This document shows positions 18,923 to 28,527 of a stretch of 64,000 nucleotides of DNA, piece by piece. The stretch covers positions 124,001 to 188,000 of the forward strand of contig NZ_JAIQZC010000001.1 of assembly GCF_020164535.1 (NCBI RefSeq), written 5' to 3'. This DNA is from Psychroflexus montanilacus. Its GTDB lineage: Bacteria > Bacteroidota > Bacteroidia > Flavobacteriales > Flavobacteriaceae. The notes under the pieces were generated by a model that ran no database searches, was not told the DNA's origin, and saw nothing but the letters and a program-made list of their open reading frames with translations. A program made the translations under genes and the position numbers. The stretch's first letter is position 1. Each line of letters starts with the position of its first letter.

Positions 18923-19327
18923 ATGGATTCCAGAAACGAGCGGCTTCTATCAATCAGGCTAGAAGTTCCGAATGCAAGAGTTGATCAATCTACATTAGGC
19001 TTAGAATCTTTTCAAAATTCGACTTTAAGACCCATTTCAAAATTTCAAAATGAACTCATACTTTCCATTTTTGAAAATTATATTATCAGGTACAAAAATG
19101 TATTTCATAAGTTAGGCAACGAAGAAAAATTGAGGTATATAGAAAATACGGTAAAGAAGGATTCAAAATTTAAAAATTTAATAAGAGGAATATTTATGGG
19201 GCACTTCACCATTGAAGAATATAAATTCTACAGCGAAAATTCTTCTGAAGTAAATAAACGTATTATTAATTTGACTAAAGAACGTCTCCAAAGCCAACTA
19301 GAACATTTTGAGAAATACAGTGCATAA
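18923..19327 (+). CDS. conserved hypothetical (often labelled glyoxalase)
   Basis: A 134-residue helical protein. Homologues in flavobacterial genomes tend to carry the name glyoxalase, but the sequence has no vicinal-oxygen-chelate fold: it is mostly helical with FQNSTLRPISKFQNELIL, a lysine-rich middle and a leucine-rich end (KERLQSQLEHFEKY). I therefore call it hypothetical. The ATG at 18923 is preferred over a TTG 21 codons upstream. It overlaps the start of the corA gene by a few bases. Confidence 0.75.
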   Translation: MDSRNERLLSIRLEVPNARVDQSTLGLESFQNSTLRPISKFQNELILSIFENYIIRYKNVFHKLGNEEKLRYIENTVKKDSKFKNLIRGIFMGHFTIEEYKFYSENSSEVNKRIINLTKERLQSQLEHFEKYSA

Positions 19328-20417
19328 GAGTTTAAAACATTTAAGATCTTCAAGTCATCTCAGACTAAAAAGAAAACCAATACAAAACCAGATCCCTGGT
19401 AAAATAACTTATGTAGGGGAAGAAACTACCGAACAAACAGTCATCAATGTTATAAGCTATAACGAAGACAAAGTAATTTACCACAACAATTGTCCAGTTG
19501 AAAAGGTTCTTGAGCTTATCACACATGAAAGTGAGTTTAAGCACTGGATTAATTTTGTTGGAGTACATAATGTTGAAGAGCTGGGAAAACTAGGAAACTT
19601 ATTGAATATCCACCCTCTTGTGCTCGAAGACATTGCAAATACTAAGCAAAGACCCAAATTAGATGAATTTGAAGATTATGTTTTCCTGGCATTGAAAATG
19701 GTATTTCATAACGAAAACGAGCTATTAATTAAGAACCACTTTGGTCTTGTTTTTAATCGGTCTTACATTATATCCTTTCAACAATCTCAGGATTCAATTT
19801 TCAACTCTATACGTGAACGAATTCATAATAAAGTAGGCAGAATACGCATGAGAGGTACGGATTATCTTTTCTACGCCCTCATAGATGCCGTAGTAGATAA
19901 CTATTATAATGTCATTGAAACAATTGAAGAAAAGACTCAGGACCTTGAAGACAGAATTTTACTCGATGCCAATAATGCATCAACTTCTGAAATTCAATTA
20001 CTAAAACGTGAAATACTTAGCATACGCAAGGCTATATTTCCTATCAAAGAACTTATCAATAAACTTCAATTGTCCAAACACGTCCTTTATGATGCATCAA
20101 CCAAAGCTTATATTGCAGACCTCTATGATCATATTCTTCAGGTTACAGAAAATGTAGATATCTACAGAGAGATTGTATGGGGATTATTAGAAATCTACAT
20201 GGGAAGTCTTAGTAATAAAATGAATGAAGTCATGAAAGTTCTTACAATCATGTCCACCATTTTTATACCTCTGACGTTTATCGCAGGAATTTACGGGATG
20301 AATTTTGAATACATGCCGGAACTTGGTTTTCAGTCAGCCTATTTTTTTGTGTTAGGACTTATGCTTATCTTAACTTTGGGGCTGATTTTTTACTTCAGAA
20401 AGAAAAAATGGTTTTAG
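19320..20417 (+). CDS. corA: CorA-type magnesium/cobalt transporter
   Basis: A 365-residue CorA channel. The large cytoplasmic N-terminal domain leads into two C-terminal membrane helices; the loop carries YGMNFEYMPEL, the GMN selectivity signature. Long helices with NNYYNVIETIEEK-type sequence form the funnel stalk. It imports Mg2+ and possibly Co2+. I choose the GTG at 19320 overlapping the upstream stop; a TTG four codons earlier is also possible. The basic start (KSLKHLRSSSHLRLKRK) precedes the folded domain. The stop overlaps the convergent truA-like stop by four bases. Confidence 0.92.
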   Translation: MHKSLKHLRSSSHLRLKRKPIQNQIPGKITYVGEETTEQTVINVISYNEDKVIYHNNCPVEKVLELITHESEFKHWINFVGVHNVEELGKLGNLLNIHPLVLEDIANTKQRPKLDEFEDYVFLALKMVFHNENELLIKNHFGLVFNRSYIISFQQSQDSIFNSIRERIHNKVGRIRMRGTDYLFYALIDAVVDNYYNVIETIEEKTQDLEDRILLDANNASTSEIQLLKREILSIRKAIFPIKELINKLQLSKHVLYDASTKAYIADLYDHILQVTENVDIYREIVWGLLEIYMGSLSNKMNEVMKVLTIMSTIFIPLTFIAGIYGMNFEYMPELGFQSAYFFVLGLMLILTLGLIFYFRKKKWF

Positions 20418-21199
20418 TATTTCAATTTCACTGAGTTTAATATCAAACCGGAAGCTTGAGCAATATGTTCAAGCTTTATTTTATTTCTGCCGTCAATAAT
20501 TTGTCCTAATTGCTTCAAGTCTATTTTGTGCCTGCCAAGGTCGATTAGCGCACCCATCATCAAACGTATTTGCTGACGCTTAAAACCCTCTCCAACGACT
20601 TTTAAAACATAACTTGTATCAGGAAAAAAGTTGGCAGTGTAAATTGAATTAATGGATAATTCACAAACTTCTATTTTCCCCTCAGTTTGAGTCTCTGGGT
20701 TTGGTCTGAATGCAAATGAATAGAAATCATGCTCACCTTCAAATAATTTCGCCCCTGTTTTCATCAGTTCGATATCTAAATCTTCCTGTAGATTCACCAT
20801 AAACGGAGCGCAAAAAGGATGCATTTTTTCTTTTACACAAAAGAAATAAAGGTATTCTTTAACTTTAGGATGTTGGATGATGTTAAAATCAGCAGTAGTT
20901 TCTTCAATGGAGAGACAACGAATATCTTGTGGAAGATTTTTGTTGAAAAGATCCAGGAAAGTGTTCAACTCAAGCTTATCTTCATAAATAAACAATTCTG
21001 CATAAGTCTGGTTCACAGACACCATCGCGTCAGTTCTTCCCGCCGCAATAGCTTTAAATCGTTTACCTTCCAAAACATAATTAAGCGTTTTATTGAGCAT
21101 ATGCTCTACTGTGAGCACATCTGGCTGTTTTTGCCAGCCATGATATCGAAATCCTAAATATTGGAGTTTTATGAGGTAATAAAATCGTTTATACTGCAT
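20414..21199 (-). CDS. TruA-family tRNA pseudouridine synthase (divergent)
   Basis: A 261-residue TruA-like pseudouridine synthase. The catalytic Asp is in AAGRTDAMVSVNQ; EYLYFFCVKE and GEHDFYSFAFR match the substrate and RNA-binding strands, and GEGFKRQQIRLMMGALIDLG the C-terminal helix. The usual GRTDAGVHA motif is changed after the Asp (AMVS in place of GVHA), as in a Bacteroidetes subgroup named pseudouridylate synthase, so U38-40 specificity should not be assumed. It follows hisIE after 17 bases and is probably read from the his operon message. Confidence 0.85.
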   Translation of the reverse strand: MQYKRFYYLIKLQYLGFRYHGWQKQPDVLTVEHMLNKTLNYVLEGKRFKAIAAGRTDAMVSVNQTYAELFIYEDKLELNTFLDLFNKNLPQDIRCLSIEETTADFNIIQHPKVKEYLYFFCVKEKMHPFCAPFMVNLQEDLDIELMKTGAKLFEGEHDFYSFAFRPNPETQTEGKIEVCELSINSIYTANFFPDTSYVLKVVGEGFKRQQIRLMMGALIDLGRHKIDLKQLGQIIDGRNKIKLEHIAQASGLILNSVKLKY

Positions 21200-21216
21200 A
21201 AAATCCAGGTTATAGG

Positions 21217-21819
21217 TTATTTTTCGGTTCGGTCTTGCAAAACCTTTACTATGTCTTTTAACTGAAACCCTTTTTGCTGAAGTAAAATTAAATAATGAAA
21301 AAGCAAGTCTGCGCTTTCATTCAAAAACAAATCATCATTATCATCTTTAGCTTCTATGACTACTTCTACAGCCTCCTCACCTACTTTTTGAGCAATTTTA
21401 TTGACTCCTTTTTCAAAAAGACTTGCCACGTAACTTTCTTTTGAATTTGCTTCCGTTTTACGTTGATGAATGGTTGATTCCAACTCAGATAAAAACCCAA
21501 AAGAAGGCTTGTTTTCTTCGCTCCAGCAAGTATCTGTTCCTGTATGACAGGTTGGGCCGTTGGGATGAACATAAATGAGTAAAGTATCATTATCACAATC
21601 TACTTTAATGTCTACTAGATCCAAAGTGTTGCCACTTTCCTCTCCCTTGGTCCATAGCCTTTGCTTACTTCGGCTATAGAAAGTTACAAGATGAGTTTCT
21701 GTAGTTTTTTTGTACGCTTCTTCATTCATGTAGCCTAACATCAAAACGTTTTTGGTAACAGCATCCTGAACGATGGCCGGCACTAAACCGTCTATGTTTT
21801 TATTGAAATCTATAGTCAT
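21217..21819 (-). CDS. hisI: HisIE: PRA-CH hydrolase / PRA-PH pyrophosphatase
   Basis: A 200-residue two-domain enzyme. The N-terminal HisI half has the metal-binding VDCDNDTLLIYVHPNGPTCHTGTDTCW block; the C-terminal HisE half has the KVGEEAVEVVIEAKDDNDDLFLNESADLLFHYLI pyrophosphatase helix pair. It catalyses steps two and three of histidine synthesis. It is the last his gene, ending the G-D-C-B-H-A-F-IE order. Confidence 0.95.
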   Translation of the reverse strand: MTIDFNKNIDGLVPAIVQDAVTKNVLMLGYMNEEAYKKTTETHLVTFYSRSKQRLWTKGEESGNTLDLVDIKVDCDNDTLLIYVHPNGPTCHTGTDTCWSEENKPSFGFLSELESTIHQRKTEANSKESYVASLFEKGVNKIAQKVGEEAVEVVIEAKDDNDDLFLNESADLLFHYLILLQQKGFQLKDIVKVLQDRTEK

Positions 21820-21830
21820 AATATTTTATT

Positions 21831-22586
21831 TTAAATTCTGATTGAAATGCCTTTAGATTGCAATTCGCGTTTTAAATCTTGAATGTCGATTTCTTTAAAG
21901 TGAAATACACTTGCAGCCAGTGCTGCATCTGCTTTACCTAGTATAAATGTGTCTTCAAAATGCTTGACATTACCAGCACCACCCGAAGCGATGATAGGAA
22001 TGTGAAGTTCATCTGACAGGCGAGCCAAGGCTTCATTGGCAAAGCCAGCTTTGGTACCATCGTTATCCATAGACGTAAATAAAATCTCACCAGCACCCAA
22101 ATCCTGAACCTTTTTGGCCCATTCAAATAAATCAATTTCTGTTGGCTGCTTCCCTCCTACCAAATGTACTTTCCAATTGCCATCAATCTGCTTGGCATCA
22201 ATGGCTACAACCACACATTGAGATCCAAATCGCTTCGCCACCTCTGAAATTAATTGAGGATTTTTAACCGCTGCAGAATTAATTGAAACTTTGTCAGCTC
22301 CAGATTTGAGTAGTAAAGCTACATCTTCCACCGAAGAAATTCCACCACCAACGGTGAAGGGAATATTGATGTGTTTGGCGATTTCTTCTACCAGCTGAGC
22401 CAAAGTTTTTCGGCGTTCCTCTGTAGCTGATATGTCCAAAAAAACCAATTCATCAGCATAATTTTCAGCATAAATTTTAGCTAATTCTACCGGGTCACCA
22501 GCATCTCGGAGTTCAACAAAATTAACGCCTTTCACGGTACGACCATTTTTGATATCCAGGCAGGGTATGATACGTTTTGTAAGCAA
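21831..22586 (-). CDS. hisF: imidazole glycerol phosphate synthase, HisF
   Basis: A 251-residue beta/alpha barrel with [19 protein letters not shown] at the N-terminus, catalytic Asp in CLD and in the [10 protein letters not shown] stretch, and the C-terminal IIASGGAGN. It uses ammonia delivered by HisH to make IGP and AICAR. The start is a TTG (22584-22586): the family begins with M-L-x-K-R-I-I-P and this codon gives exactly that. Twelve bases separate it from hisA. Confidence 0.96.
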   Translation of the reverse strand: MLTKRIIPCLDIKNGRTVKGVNFVELRDAGDPVELAKIYAENYADELVFLDISATEERRKTLAQLVEEIAKHINIPFTVGGGISSVEDVALLLKSGADKVSINSAAVKNPQLISEVAKRFGSQCVVVAIDAKQIDGNWKVHLVGGKQPTEIDLFEWAKKVQDLGAGEILFTSMDNDGTKAGFANEALARLSDELHIPIIASGGAGNVKHFEDTFILGKADAALAASVFHFKEIDIQDLKRELQSKGISIRI

Positions 22587-22597
22587 ATTCTTTCTTT

Positions 22598-23323
22598 TTA
22601 ATGTTCTAACACAAATCTCTCTAATTCCTTCAAACTTATTCTGTTTTCATAGATCGCTTTTCCAATAATAACACCTTCACAACCAATTTCAAAGACGTCT
22701 TCCACATCTTGAAGGCTTGAAATACCGCCGGAAGCAATTAGATTCAATTTAGGATTATTTTTTAAGATAGATGTATACAAATCAACAGAGGGTCCTTCCA
22801 GCATACCATCTTTTGAAATGTCTGTAGAGATCACATATTGGATTCCGTCTTTTACAAAATCCCTAATAAAGTTTTCAATTTGAAGGTCTGAAGACTCTTT
22901 CCAACCTCCTGTCGCTATCATTCCATTTTTTGCGTCTGCTCCTAGTATTATTTTATCTGCACCAAATTTAGTTACCCAGTCTAAAAATAAAGACTTATCT
23001 GTGACTGCAACACTTCCTCCAGTTATTTGTTTTGCCCCACATTCAAAAGCGATTTTTAAATCTTTATCTGATTTTAATCCACCTCCAAAATCGATTTTCA
23101 AATTGGTTTGCGTAGCTATGTTTTCAAGAATCTTATGGTTAACGATGTGTTTTGACTTAGCACCATCCAAGTCGACAAGATGCAAGTACTCAATACCACT
23201 ATCTTCGAAAGCTTTAGCGACTTCAAGAGGGTTTTCATTATATACTTTTTTGGTTTCATAGTCACCTTTAGAAAGCCTTACGCATTGTCCTTCGATGATG
23301 TCTATAGCTGGAATTATTCTCAT
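22598..23323 (-). CDS. hisA: ProFAR isomerase HisA
   Basis: A 241-residue beta/alpha barrel homologous to HisF. Catalytic Asp residues are in [18 protein letters not shown] and in [24 protein letters not shown] near the end is the second phosphate-binding site. It carries out the Amadori rearrangement of ProFAR to PRFAR. ATG at 23321-23323. Confidence 0.96.
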   Translation of the reverse strand: MRIIPAIDIIEGQCVRLSKGDYETKKVYNENPLEVAKAFEDSGIEYLHLVDLDGAKSKHIVNHKILENIATQTNLKIDFGGGLKSDKDLKIAFECGAKQITGGSVAVTDKSLFLDWVTKFGADKIILGADAKNGMIATGGWKESSDLQIENFIRDFVKDGIQYVISTDISKDGMLEGPSVDLYTSILKNNPKLNLIASGGISSLQDVEDVFEIGCEGVIIGKAIYENRISLKELERFVLEH

Positions 23324-23377
23324 ATGAACTGTTTACCGTTGTTTGTTTTTCGTTTATTGGGTACTAAGTTTTGTTTA

Positions 23378-23965
23378 CTATATACTAATCTCAATAAAAT
23401 TTTTCAAAATCTGCTCTCCTACTTTTCCGCTTTTCTCAGGATGAAACTGAACGCCATAAAAGTTATTTTTATGCAAGGCAACGCTATATTCTAAGCCATA
23501 ATTTGAACTTGCAATACTATTTTTATGTTTAGGTACATAATAACTGTGGACCAAGTACATATAAGATTCTTCATCGATACCTTGAAATAAGTCAGTTTTG
23601 AGATTATGAATAGTATTCCAACCTACCTGAGGTACTTTAAGCTTTGTATGGAATTTTATGACATCAACATCAAAAATTCCCAAACCTTTCGTATTTCCCT
23701 CTTCACAGTAGTCGCACATCAACTGCATACCCAAGCAAATTCCTAATACAGGTTGTTTTAACTGAGGAATTAATGTGTTTAGGCCAGTATTTTCAAGCAT
23801 TCGCATAGCACTACTTGCTTCTCCAACACCTGGAAATATCACTCGATCTGCTACTTTAATCACATCAGCATCACTGGTCAGTATAGATTTGTAACCTAGC
23901 CTTTGTAGTGCAAATTCTATACTTTTTACATTTCCTGCTCCGTAGTCTATAATTGCTATTGTCAT
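23378..23965 (-). CDS. hisH: imidazole glycerol phosphate synthase, HisH
   Basis: A 195-residue class I glutamine amidotransferase. The nucleophile Cys lies in LGICLGMQLM near residue 77; His and Glu of the triad are in GVQFHPEKSG. It feeds ammonia to HisF. Its ATG abuts the hisB stop. A 54-base gap with repeated GTTTAC-like words separates it from hisA downstream. Confidence 0.96.
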   Translation of the reverse strand: MTIAIIDYGAGNVKSIEFALQRLGYKSILTSDADVIKVADRVIFPGVGEASSAMRMLENTGLNTLIPQLKQPVLGICLGMQLMCDYCEEGNTKGLGIFDVDVIKFHTKLKVPQVGWNTIHNLKTDLFQGIDEESYMYLVHSYYVPKHKNSIASSNYGLEYSVALHKNNFYGVQFHPEKSGKVGEQILKNFIEISI

Positions 23966-25099
23966 CTAAAGCTGTCCTTTTGTACTTGGTAAAATCATTT
24001 TCTCAGCATCGCGCTTCACAGCCATTTTAATAGACTTGGCAAAGGCTTTAAAAATAGCTTCGATTTTATGATGTTCGTTATCACCTTCTGCTTTAATATT
24101 TAAGTTGCACTTAGCACCATCGGTAAAGGATTTGAAAAAATGCATAAACATTTCTGTAGGCATTTCGCCAATCTTTTCTCGATTAAACTCAGTGTCCCAA
24201 ACCAACCAGTTTCGTCCGCCAAAATCAATAGCCACCTGAGCTAAACTGTCATCCATCGGCAAACAAAACCCGTAGCGTTCGATTCCGAGTTTGTTGCCTA
24301 AAGCTTTTGAAAATACTTCTCCCAAAACGATAGCCACATCTTCAATGGTATGATGCTCATCCACTTGAAGGTCGCCTTTTGCTGTCAATTTGATATCAAT
24401 ATGACCATGTCTGGCGATTTGATCTATCATGTGATCAAAAAAATGAATTCCAGTAGAAATATCGCTTTCCCCGGTTCCATCCAAATTGATGCTCACTTCA
24501 ATATCAGTTTCTTTGGTGGTACGTTTTAAGCTGGCTGTTCTTGCTTCCAGCTTAAGGAAGCTATAAATTTCCTTCCATGAATTGGTTCTGAGCGCAACAA
24601 ATGCTTCCAATTCAGTATCAGAATTTTCAGTTTCTCCTTCTCCCAAATTGGTATGATTATCAATAAAAATTCCCTTTGCCCCTAGGTTTTTAGCTAATTC
24701 TACATCGGTCATACGATCACCGATGACAAATGAATTTTTCAAATCATATCCCGATTTAAAGTACTTGGTTAGTAAACCTGTTTTTGGCTTTCGTGTGGGT
24801 GCATTTTCTTCTGGAAAGGTTTTATCTATGTAGACATCTTCAAAGTGAACGCCTTCATTTTTAAACGTATGAATGATGAAATTTTGAACCGGCCAGAAGG
24901 TATTTTCAGGATAAACATCTGTTCCTAAACCATCCTGGTTGGTGATCATCACCAATTCAAAATCCAATTCCGTAGCGATTTTACCCATGTACGTAAATAC
25001 CTCAGGATAAAAATCCAGCTTTTCAAAACTATCAATTTGCTCGTCTGCTGGTTCTTTGATGAGCGTACCATCTCTATCTATAAATAAAACTTTTTTCAT
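23966..25099 (-). CDS. hisB: HisB: histidinol-phosphatase / IGP dehydratase
   Basis: A 377-residue fusion as in enterobacteria. The N-terminal HAD phosphatase (residues 1-165) has FIDRDGTL with two Asp and a MITNQDG block; the C-terminal IGP dehydratase has [14 protein letters not shown] and [15 protein letters not shown], with His/Glu metal ligands, and ends [17 protein letters not shown]. It performs steps six and eight of the pathway. Confidence 0.96.
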   Translation of the reverse strand: MKKVLFIDRDGTLIKEPADEQIDSFEKLDFYPEVFTYMGKIATELDFELVMITNQDGLGTDVYPENTFWPVQNFIIHTFKNEGVHFEDVYIDKTFPEENAPTRKPKTGLLTKYFKSGYDLKNSFVIGDRMTDVELAKNLGAKGIFIDNHTNLGEGETENSDTELEAFVALRTNSWKEIYSFLKLEARTASLKRTTKETDIEVSINLDGTGESDISTGIHFFDHMIDQIARHGHIDIKLTAKGDLQVDEHHTIEDVAIVLGEVFSKALGNKLGIERYGFCLPMDDSLAQVAIDFGGRNWLVWDTEFNREKIGEMPTEMFMHFFKSFTDGAKCNLNIKAEGDNEHHKIEAIFKAFAKSIKMAVKRDAEKMILPSTKGQL

Positions 25100-25126
25100 G
25101 TTTTTTTGCTTTTGATCAGATCAGCT

Positions 25127-26167
25127 TTATAAATTTAATTCATTAAGAGCCTTAAGTAAGGTTTGATTTTGCTCTGGAGTTCCTACTGTAAATCTCAAAC
25201 AATTTTCGCAAAGATGCTGATTTGTTCGATTCCTTACTACTATTTTTTGCTCTAAAAGTTGATTATATCTGTAGTCAGCGTTATCCACTTTACAAAGTAA
25301 GAAGTTGGATTCTGATGGATAAACATGCTCAATCCAGCTTATGTTTTTGAATTCTTCTGAAAGGATTTCCCGTTCAGATTTTAATATTTCAACCTGAAAT
25401 AAATAATTCTCAAAATTTTGAACCACTTCCAGGGCTTTCTTTTGACTCAACTGATTGATATTATATGGTGGTTTTATTTTGTTGAGCACGGCAATGATGC
25501 GTTCACTCGCAAAACACATCCCGACACGTATTCCTGCATGAGCAAGAGCTTTAGAAAAGGTCTGAGTGATGATTAGGTTAGGATAATCGTTCAATTCTGA
25601 AATAAATGAACTATTGGTCGCAAAATCGATGTAAGCTTCATCAATCACCACCAAACCAGAAAACTCATCAAGTATGGTCTTTATGTCATTGATCTGAAGC
25701 AAATTACCAGATGGATTATTGGGTGAACAGATAAAAATTAACTTGGTGTGTTTAGTGATAGCAGAAAGCACTGAGTCCACATCAATTTGAAATCCTTTTT
25801 TTAAGGGAACATTTACAGTTTGGATATCGTTAAGATTAGCCAGAACTTGATACATCCCATAGGTTGGAGGCATGGTTATAATTTCATCTTCCTTAGGTTC
25901 ACAAAATGCTCTAAATATCAAATCCAGAACTTCATCACTTCCATTACCTAATAAAATATTCTGCTTAGGAATTTGTTTAATTTCAGAAATAGCAGCTTTA
26001 AGTTCGCGTTGATAAGGATCTGGATACCTGTTGTAATCTGTATTAAAAGGATTTTCATTAGCATCTAAAAACAAATAATCCTGAGCATCAGCATTAAACT
26101 CATCTCTTGCAGAAGAATAAGCCGACATATTTTTCACATTTGTTCTAATCAAATTGTCTAAGGTCAT
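25127..26167 (-). CDS. hisC: histidinol-phosphate aminotransferase
   Basis: A 346-residue fold type I aminotransferase. FLDANENPF is the N-terminal signature, CSPNNPSGN and VIDEAYIDF follow, and the PLP Lys is in TQTFSKALAHAGIRVG near residue 210. It makes histidinol phosphate from imidazole acetol phosphate. I use the ATG at 26165-26167; a TTG two codons earlier is less likely. It follows hisD with a short gap. Confidence 0.95.
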   Translation of the reverse strand: MTLDNLIRTNVKNMSAYSSARDEFNADAQDYLFLDANENPFNTDYNRYPDPYQRELKAAISEIKQIPKQNILLGNGSDEVLDLIFRAFCEPKEDEIITMPPTYGMYQVLANLNDIQTVNVPLKKGFQIDVDSVLSAITKHTKLIFICSPNNPSGNLLQINDIKTILDEFSGLVVIDEAYIDFATNSSFISELNDYPNLIITQTFSKALAHAGIRVGMCFASERIIAVLNKIKPPYNINQLSQKKALEVVQNFENYLFQVEILKSEREILSEEFKNISWIEHVYPSESNFLLCKVDNADYRYNQLLEQKIVVRNRTNQHLCENCLRFTVGTPEQNQTLLKALNELNL

Positions 26168-26176
26168 TTTCAAATA

Positions 26177-27466
26177 TTATTTATTTTCTACCTCGTTTCG
26201 TCGTAAAGTCATTGCATTTTTATGAGCCTGAAGACCTTCAGCTTCTGCCATCAATTCTACCGCTTTACCTATATGTTGGATACCTTCCTGAGTAATTTTT
26301 TGGTAGGTAATCGCTTTGTTGAAACTATCCAAATTCACACCACTATACTGTTTTGCATAGCCATTGGTTGGTAAGGTATGATTGGTCCCAGATGCATAAT
26401 CACCCGCACTTTCTGGAGTGTATTTACCTATAAAAACAGATCCTGCATTATTGATATTTTCAACAAAAAACTCATCATCTTTTGTAGAAACGATAAAATG
26501 TTCAGGGCCATAAAAGTCAATCAGTTCCAAAGCAGCTGTTTGGTCTTTTACCAAAACAAACTTAGAGTTATCAATAGCTTTAGACGCCATTTCCTTTCGT
26601 GGAAGTTCCTTTAACTGGTTTTCAATGGCGATTTTCACTTTGTCTATGGTTGCCTCATCTGTAGAAACCAAAACCACTTGCGAATCGAATCCATGTTCTG
26701 CTTGACTTAACAAATCTGAAGCGACAAACTCAGGATTGGCAGTTTCATCGGCCATTACTAGAAGTTCTGAAGGCCCGGCTGGCATATCTATAGCCACATC
26801 AAAGGTAGTTGCCACTTGTTTAGCAACAGTCACGTATTGATTCCCGGGGCCAAAAATTTTATAAACTTTTGGAATGGTTTCTGTTCCAAACGTCATAGCA
26901 CCAATCGCTTGAATGCCACCAACTTTAAATATTTTGTCAATTCCACAAAGCTGGGCAGTGTACAAAGTCACAGGATTTATGTTACCATCTTTATCTGGTG
27001 GCGTGCACAAAACAATCTCACTACAGCCTGCGATTTTAGCAGGAACGGCCAGCATGAGAATGGTAGAAAATAAAGGCGCAGTACCACCTGGAATATACAA
27101 TCCTACCTTTTGTATAGGCTTCTTAGCTTGCCAGCAAGTCACTCCAGGTTGAGTTTCAACTTTTACTGGCTCTGTTTTTTGAGCTTGATGAAATTTATGA
27201 ATATTGGATTTGGCAAGTTGTATTGCCGATTTCAATTCATCTGAAACTTGAGCTTGTGCCTTTTGAATTTCCGCAGTACTCACTTTAAAGCTTTTCAAAT
27301 CTACGCCATCAAACATGCTGGTGTATCTCAAAACTGCGTCATCGCCACTCTGCTGGATGTTCTTAAAAATATCATCTACAGTGGTTTCGATATCTTTAAA
27401 TGTTCGCGTAGGCCTTTTCAGCAATTCAGCCCAGTCTTCTTTCTTTGGATTTTGAATCGTTTTCAT
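26177..27466 (-). CDS. hisD: histidinol dehydrogenase
   Basis: A 429-residue zinc enzyme that oxidises histidinol to histidine in two NAD-dependent steps. Motifs: GLYIPGGTAPLFST, the VGGIQAIGAMTFGTETIPKV region, DMPAGPSELLVMAD, SQAEHGFDSQ (zinc ligands), and GPEHFIVST with the catalytic Glu-His pair. The start overlaps the hisG stop by one base. Confidence 0.96.
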   Translation of the reverse strand: MKTIQNPKKEDWAELLKRPTRTFKDIETTVDDIFKNIQQSGDDAVLRYTSMFDGVDLKSFKVSTAEIQKAQAQVSDELKSAIQLAKSNIHKFHQAQKTEPVKVETQPGVTCWQAKKPIQKVGLYIPGGTAPLFSTILMLAVPAKIAGCSEIVLCTPPDKDGNINPVTLYTAQLCGIDKIFKVGGIQAIGAMTFGTETIPKVYKIFGPGNQYVTVAKQVATTFDVAIDMPAGPSELLVMADETANPEFVASDLLSQAEHGFDSQVVLVSTDEATIDKVKIAIENQLKELPRKEMASKAIDNSKFVLVKDQTAALELIDFYGPEHFIVSTKDDEFFVENINNAGSVFIGKYTPESAGDYASGTNHTLPTNGYAKQYSGVNLDSFNKAITYQKITQEGIQHIGKAVELMAEAEGLQAHKNAMTLRRNEVENK

Positions 27467-28323
27467 TAGAGTATCATTTTTTCTATTGGACTTACAAGAA
27501 TACTTTCAGCTCCAGCGGATTTCAACTCATCTATAATATCCCAGAATTTTTCTTGTTGGATGACAGTGTGTACTGAACTCCAGTTGGTTTCAGCTAGAGG
27601 CATAACCGTAGGACTTTTCATTCCAGGTAGGATTTTAATAATCTCATCCAGCCTATCGTTTGGAGCATTTAGAAGAACATATTTTGAATTTTCAGCCCTT
27701 AAAACTGCATCTATTCTGAACAAGAGTTTATTCAGAAGGTTTTGCTTTTCTTCATTAAGAGAAGGTGAACTTGTGAGAACGGCTTCACTTTTCAAAATAA
27801 TATCAGATTCTTTCAAATTATTTTTAAAAAGCGTACTTCCACTTGAAACAATATCACAAATAGCATCAGCTAAGCCAATGTTAGGAGCAATTTCAACTGA
27901 ACCATTTATAAGGTGAATATTAGCTTTTACATTATTTTTGTTTAAATACTTTTGAAGCGTATTGGGATAAGAAGTAGCAATCTGCTTGCCTTCCAGATCT
28001 TTTACACCTTTAAGATCAGATTGTTTTGGAACTGCAAGAGAAACTTTACACTTAGAAAAACCCAGCCTTTTTTGGATAATGAGATCTTCGCCTTTTTCGT
28101 GCAGTAAATTTTCACCAACAATAGCTAAATCTGCAATACCATCTCTCAAATACTGAGGGATATCCCCATTTCTTAAGTAAAATATTTCAAGTGGAAAATT
28201 GGATGCATCCACCTTCAGTTGATCTCTTCCATTGTTGATGGAGATTCCGCAGTCTTTTAAAATCTTTAAAGATTCATCATGTAATCTTCCAGATTTTTGA
28301 ATAGCTATTTTTAATTTTTCCAT
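27466..28323 (-). CDS. hisG: ATP phosphoribosyltransferase, long form
   Basis: A 285-residue HisG of the long type: catalytic domains with MEKLKIAIQKSGRL and the PRPP loop near residue 155 (CDIVSSGSTL), plus a C-terminal regulatory domain (about residues 215-285) that normally binds histidine for feedback, so no HisZ is needed. It commits ATP and PRPP to histidine synthesis. It is the first gene of the operon, behind a leader peptide with three His codons and a terminator hairpin. Confidence 0.96.
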   Translation of the reverse strand: MEKLKIAIQKSGRLHDESLKILKDCGISINNGRDQLKVDASNFPLEIFYLRNGDIPQYLRDGIADLAIVGENLLHEKGEDLIIQKRLGFSKCKVSLAVPKQSDLKGVKDLEGKQIATSYPNTLQKYLNKNNVKANIHLINGSVEIAPNIGLADAICDIVSSGSTLFKNNLKESDIILKSEAVLTSSPSLNEEKQNLLNKLLFRIDAVLRAENSKYVLLNAPNDRLDEIIKILPGMKSPTVMPLAETNWSSVHTVIQQEKFWDIIDELKSAGAESILVSPIEKMIL

Positions 28324-28344
28324 ATATTCTTCAAATTTTAAAAT

Positions 28345-28380
28345 TAAAAAACCCGTTAAAGCTTAATGCTCAAACGGGTT
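28345..28380 (-). terminator. his attenuator terminator hairpin
   Basis: On the minus strand AACCCGTT and AACGGGTT (28380-28373 and 28357-28350) form a stem followed at once by a run of six T and an AT-rich tail. It stands between the leader peptide and hisG, about 25 bases before the hisG start, the arrangement of an attenuator. Confidence 0.85.
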
Positions 28381-28405
28381 TTGTATATGTCTAAAACTCT
28401 ACATA

Positions 28406-28465
28406 CTACATTCCAACCGCATTGAGCGAGCTAGATAAATGATGATGTAGGTTTTGTAATTTCAT
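28406..28465 (-). CDS. his operon leader peptide
   Basis: A 19-codon open frame (MKLQNLHHHLSSSLNAVGM, then TAG) read from 28465 to 28406. Three consecutive CAT His codons lie at 28447-28439. It ends 26 bases before a rho-independent hairpin in front of hisG. GCTCAA within its 3' part (28427-28422) can pair with TTGAGC in the 5' arm and loop of the terminator (28373-28368), and CTACAT over the His codons can pair with ATGTAG near the stop. This is the expected design of transcription attenuation by ribosome stalling when charged tRNA-His is scarce. Too short to be found by gene callers. Confidence 0.8.
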   Translation of the reverse strand: MKLQNLHHHLSSSLNAVGM

Positions 28466-28472
28466 TGCTTTG

Positions 28473-28480
28473 CAAATTTA
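28473..28480 (-). promoter_or_regulatory. -7 box of the his operon
   Basis: TAAATTTG on the minus strand, followed by GC, lies seven bases before the leader peptide ATG. The nearest TTG upstream is only 15 bases away, so the -33 element is not convincing. Confidence 0.5.
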
Positions 28481-28527
28481 AACTAAATATCGACTCAATA
28501 AAATCCATTTAAACTTTTAAGAGAAAA

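Noticed and set aside
18923-19327. Glyoxalase name
   Set aside because: The protein is helical and too short for the fold; no metal-binding His/Glu set is seen.
23324-23377. GTTTAC-like repeated words in the gap between hisH and hisA
   Set aside because: They are short and irregular; they could be noise in AT-rich DNA and no pairing or gene was seen.
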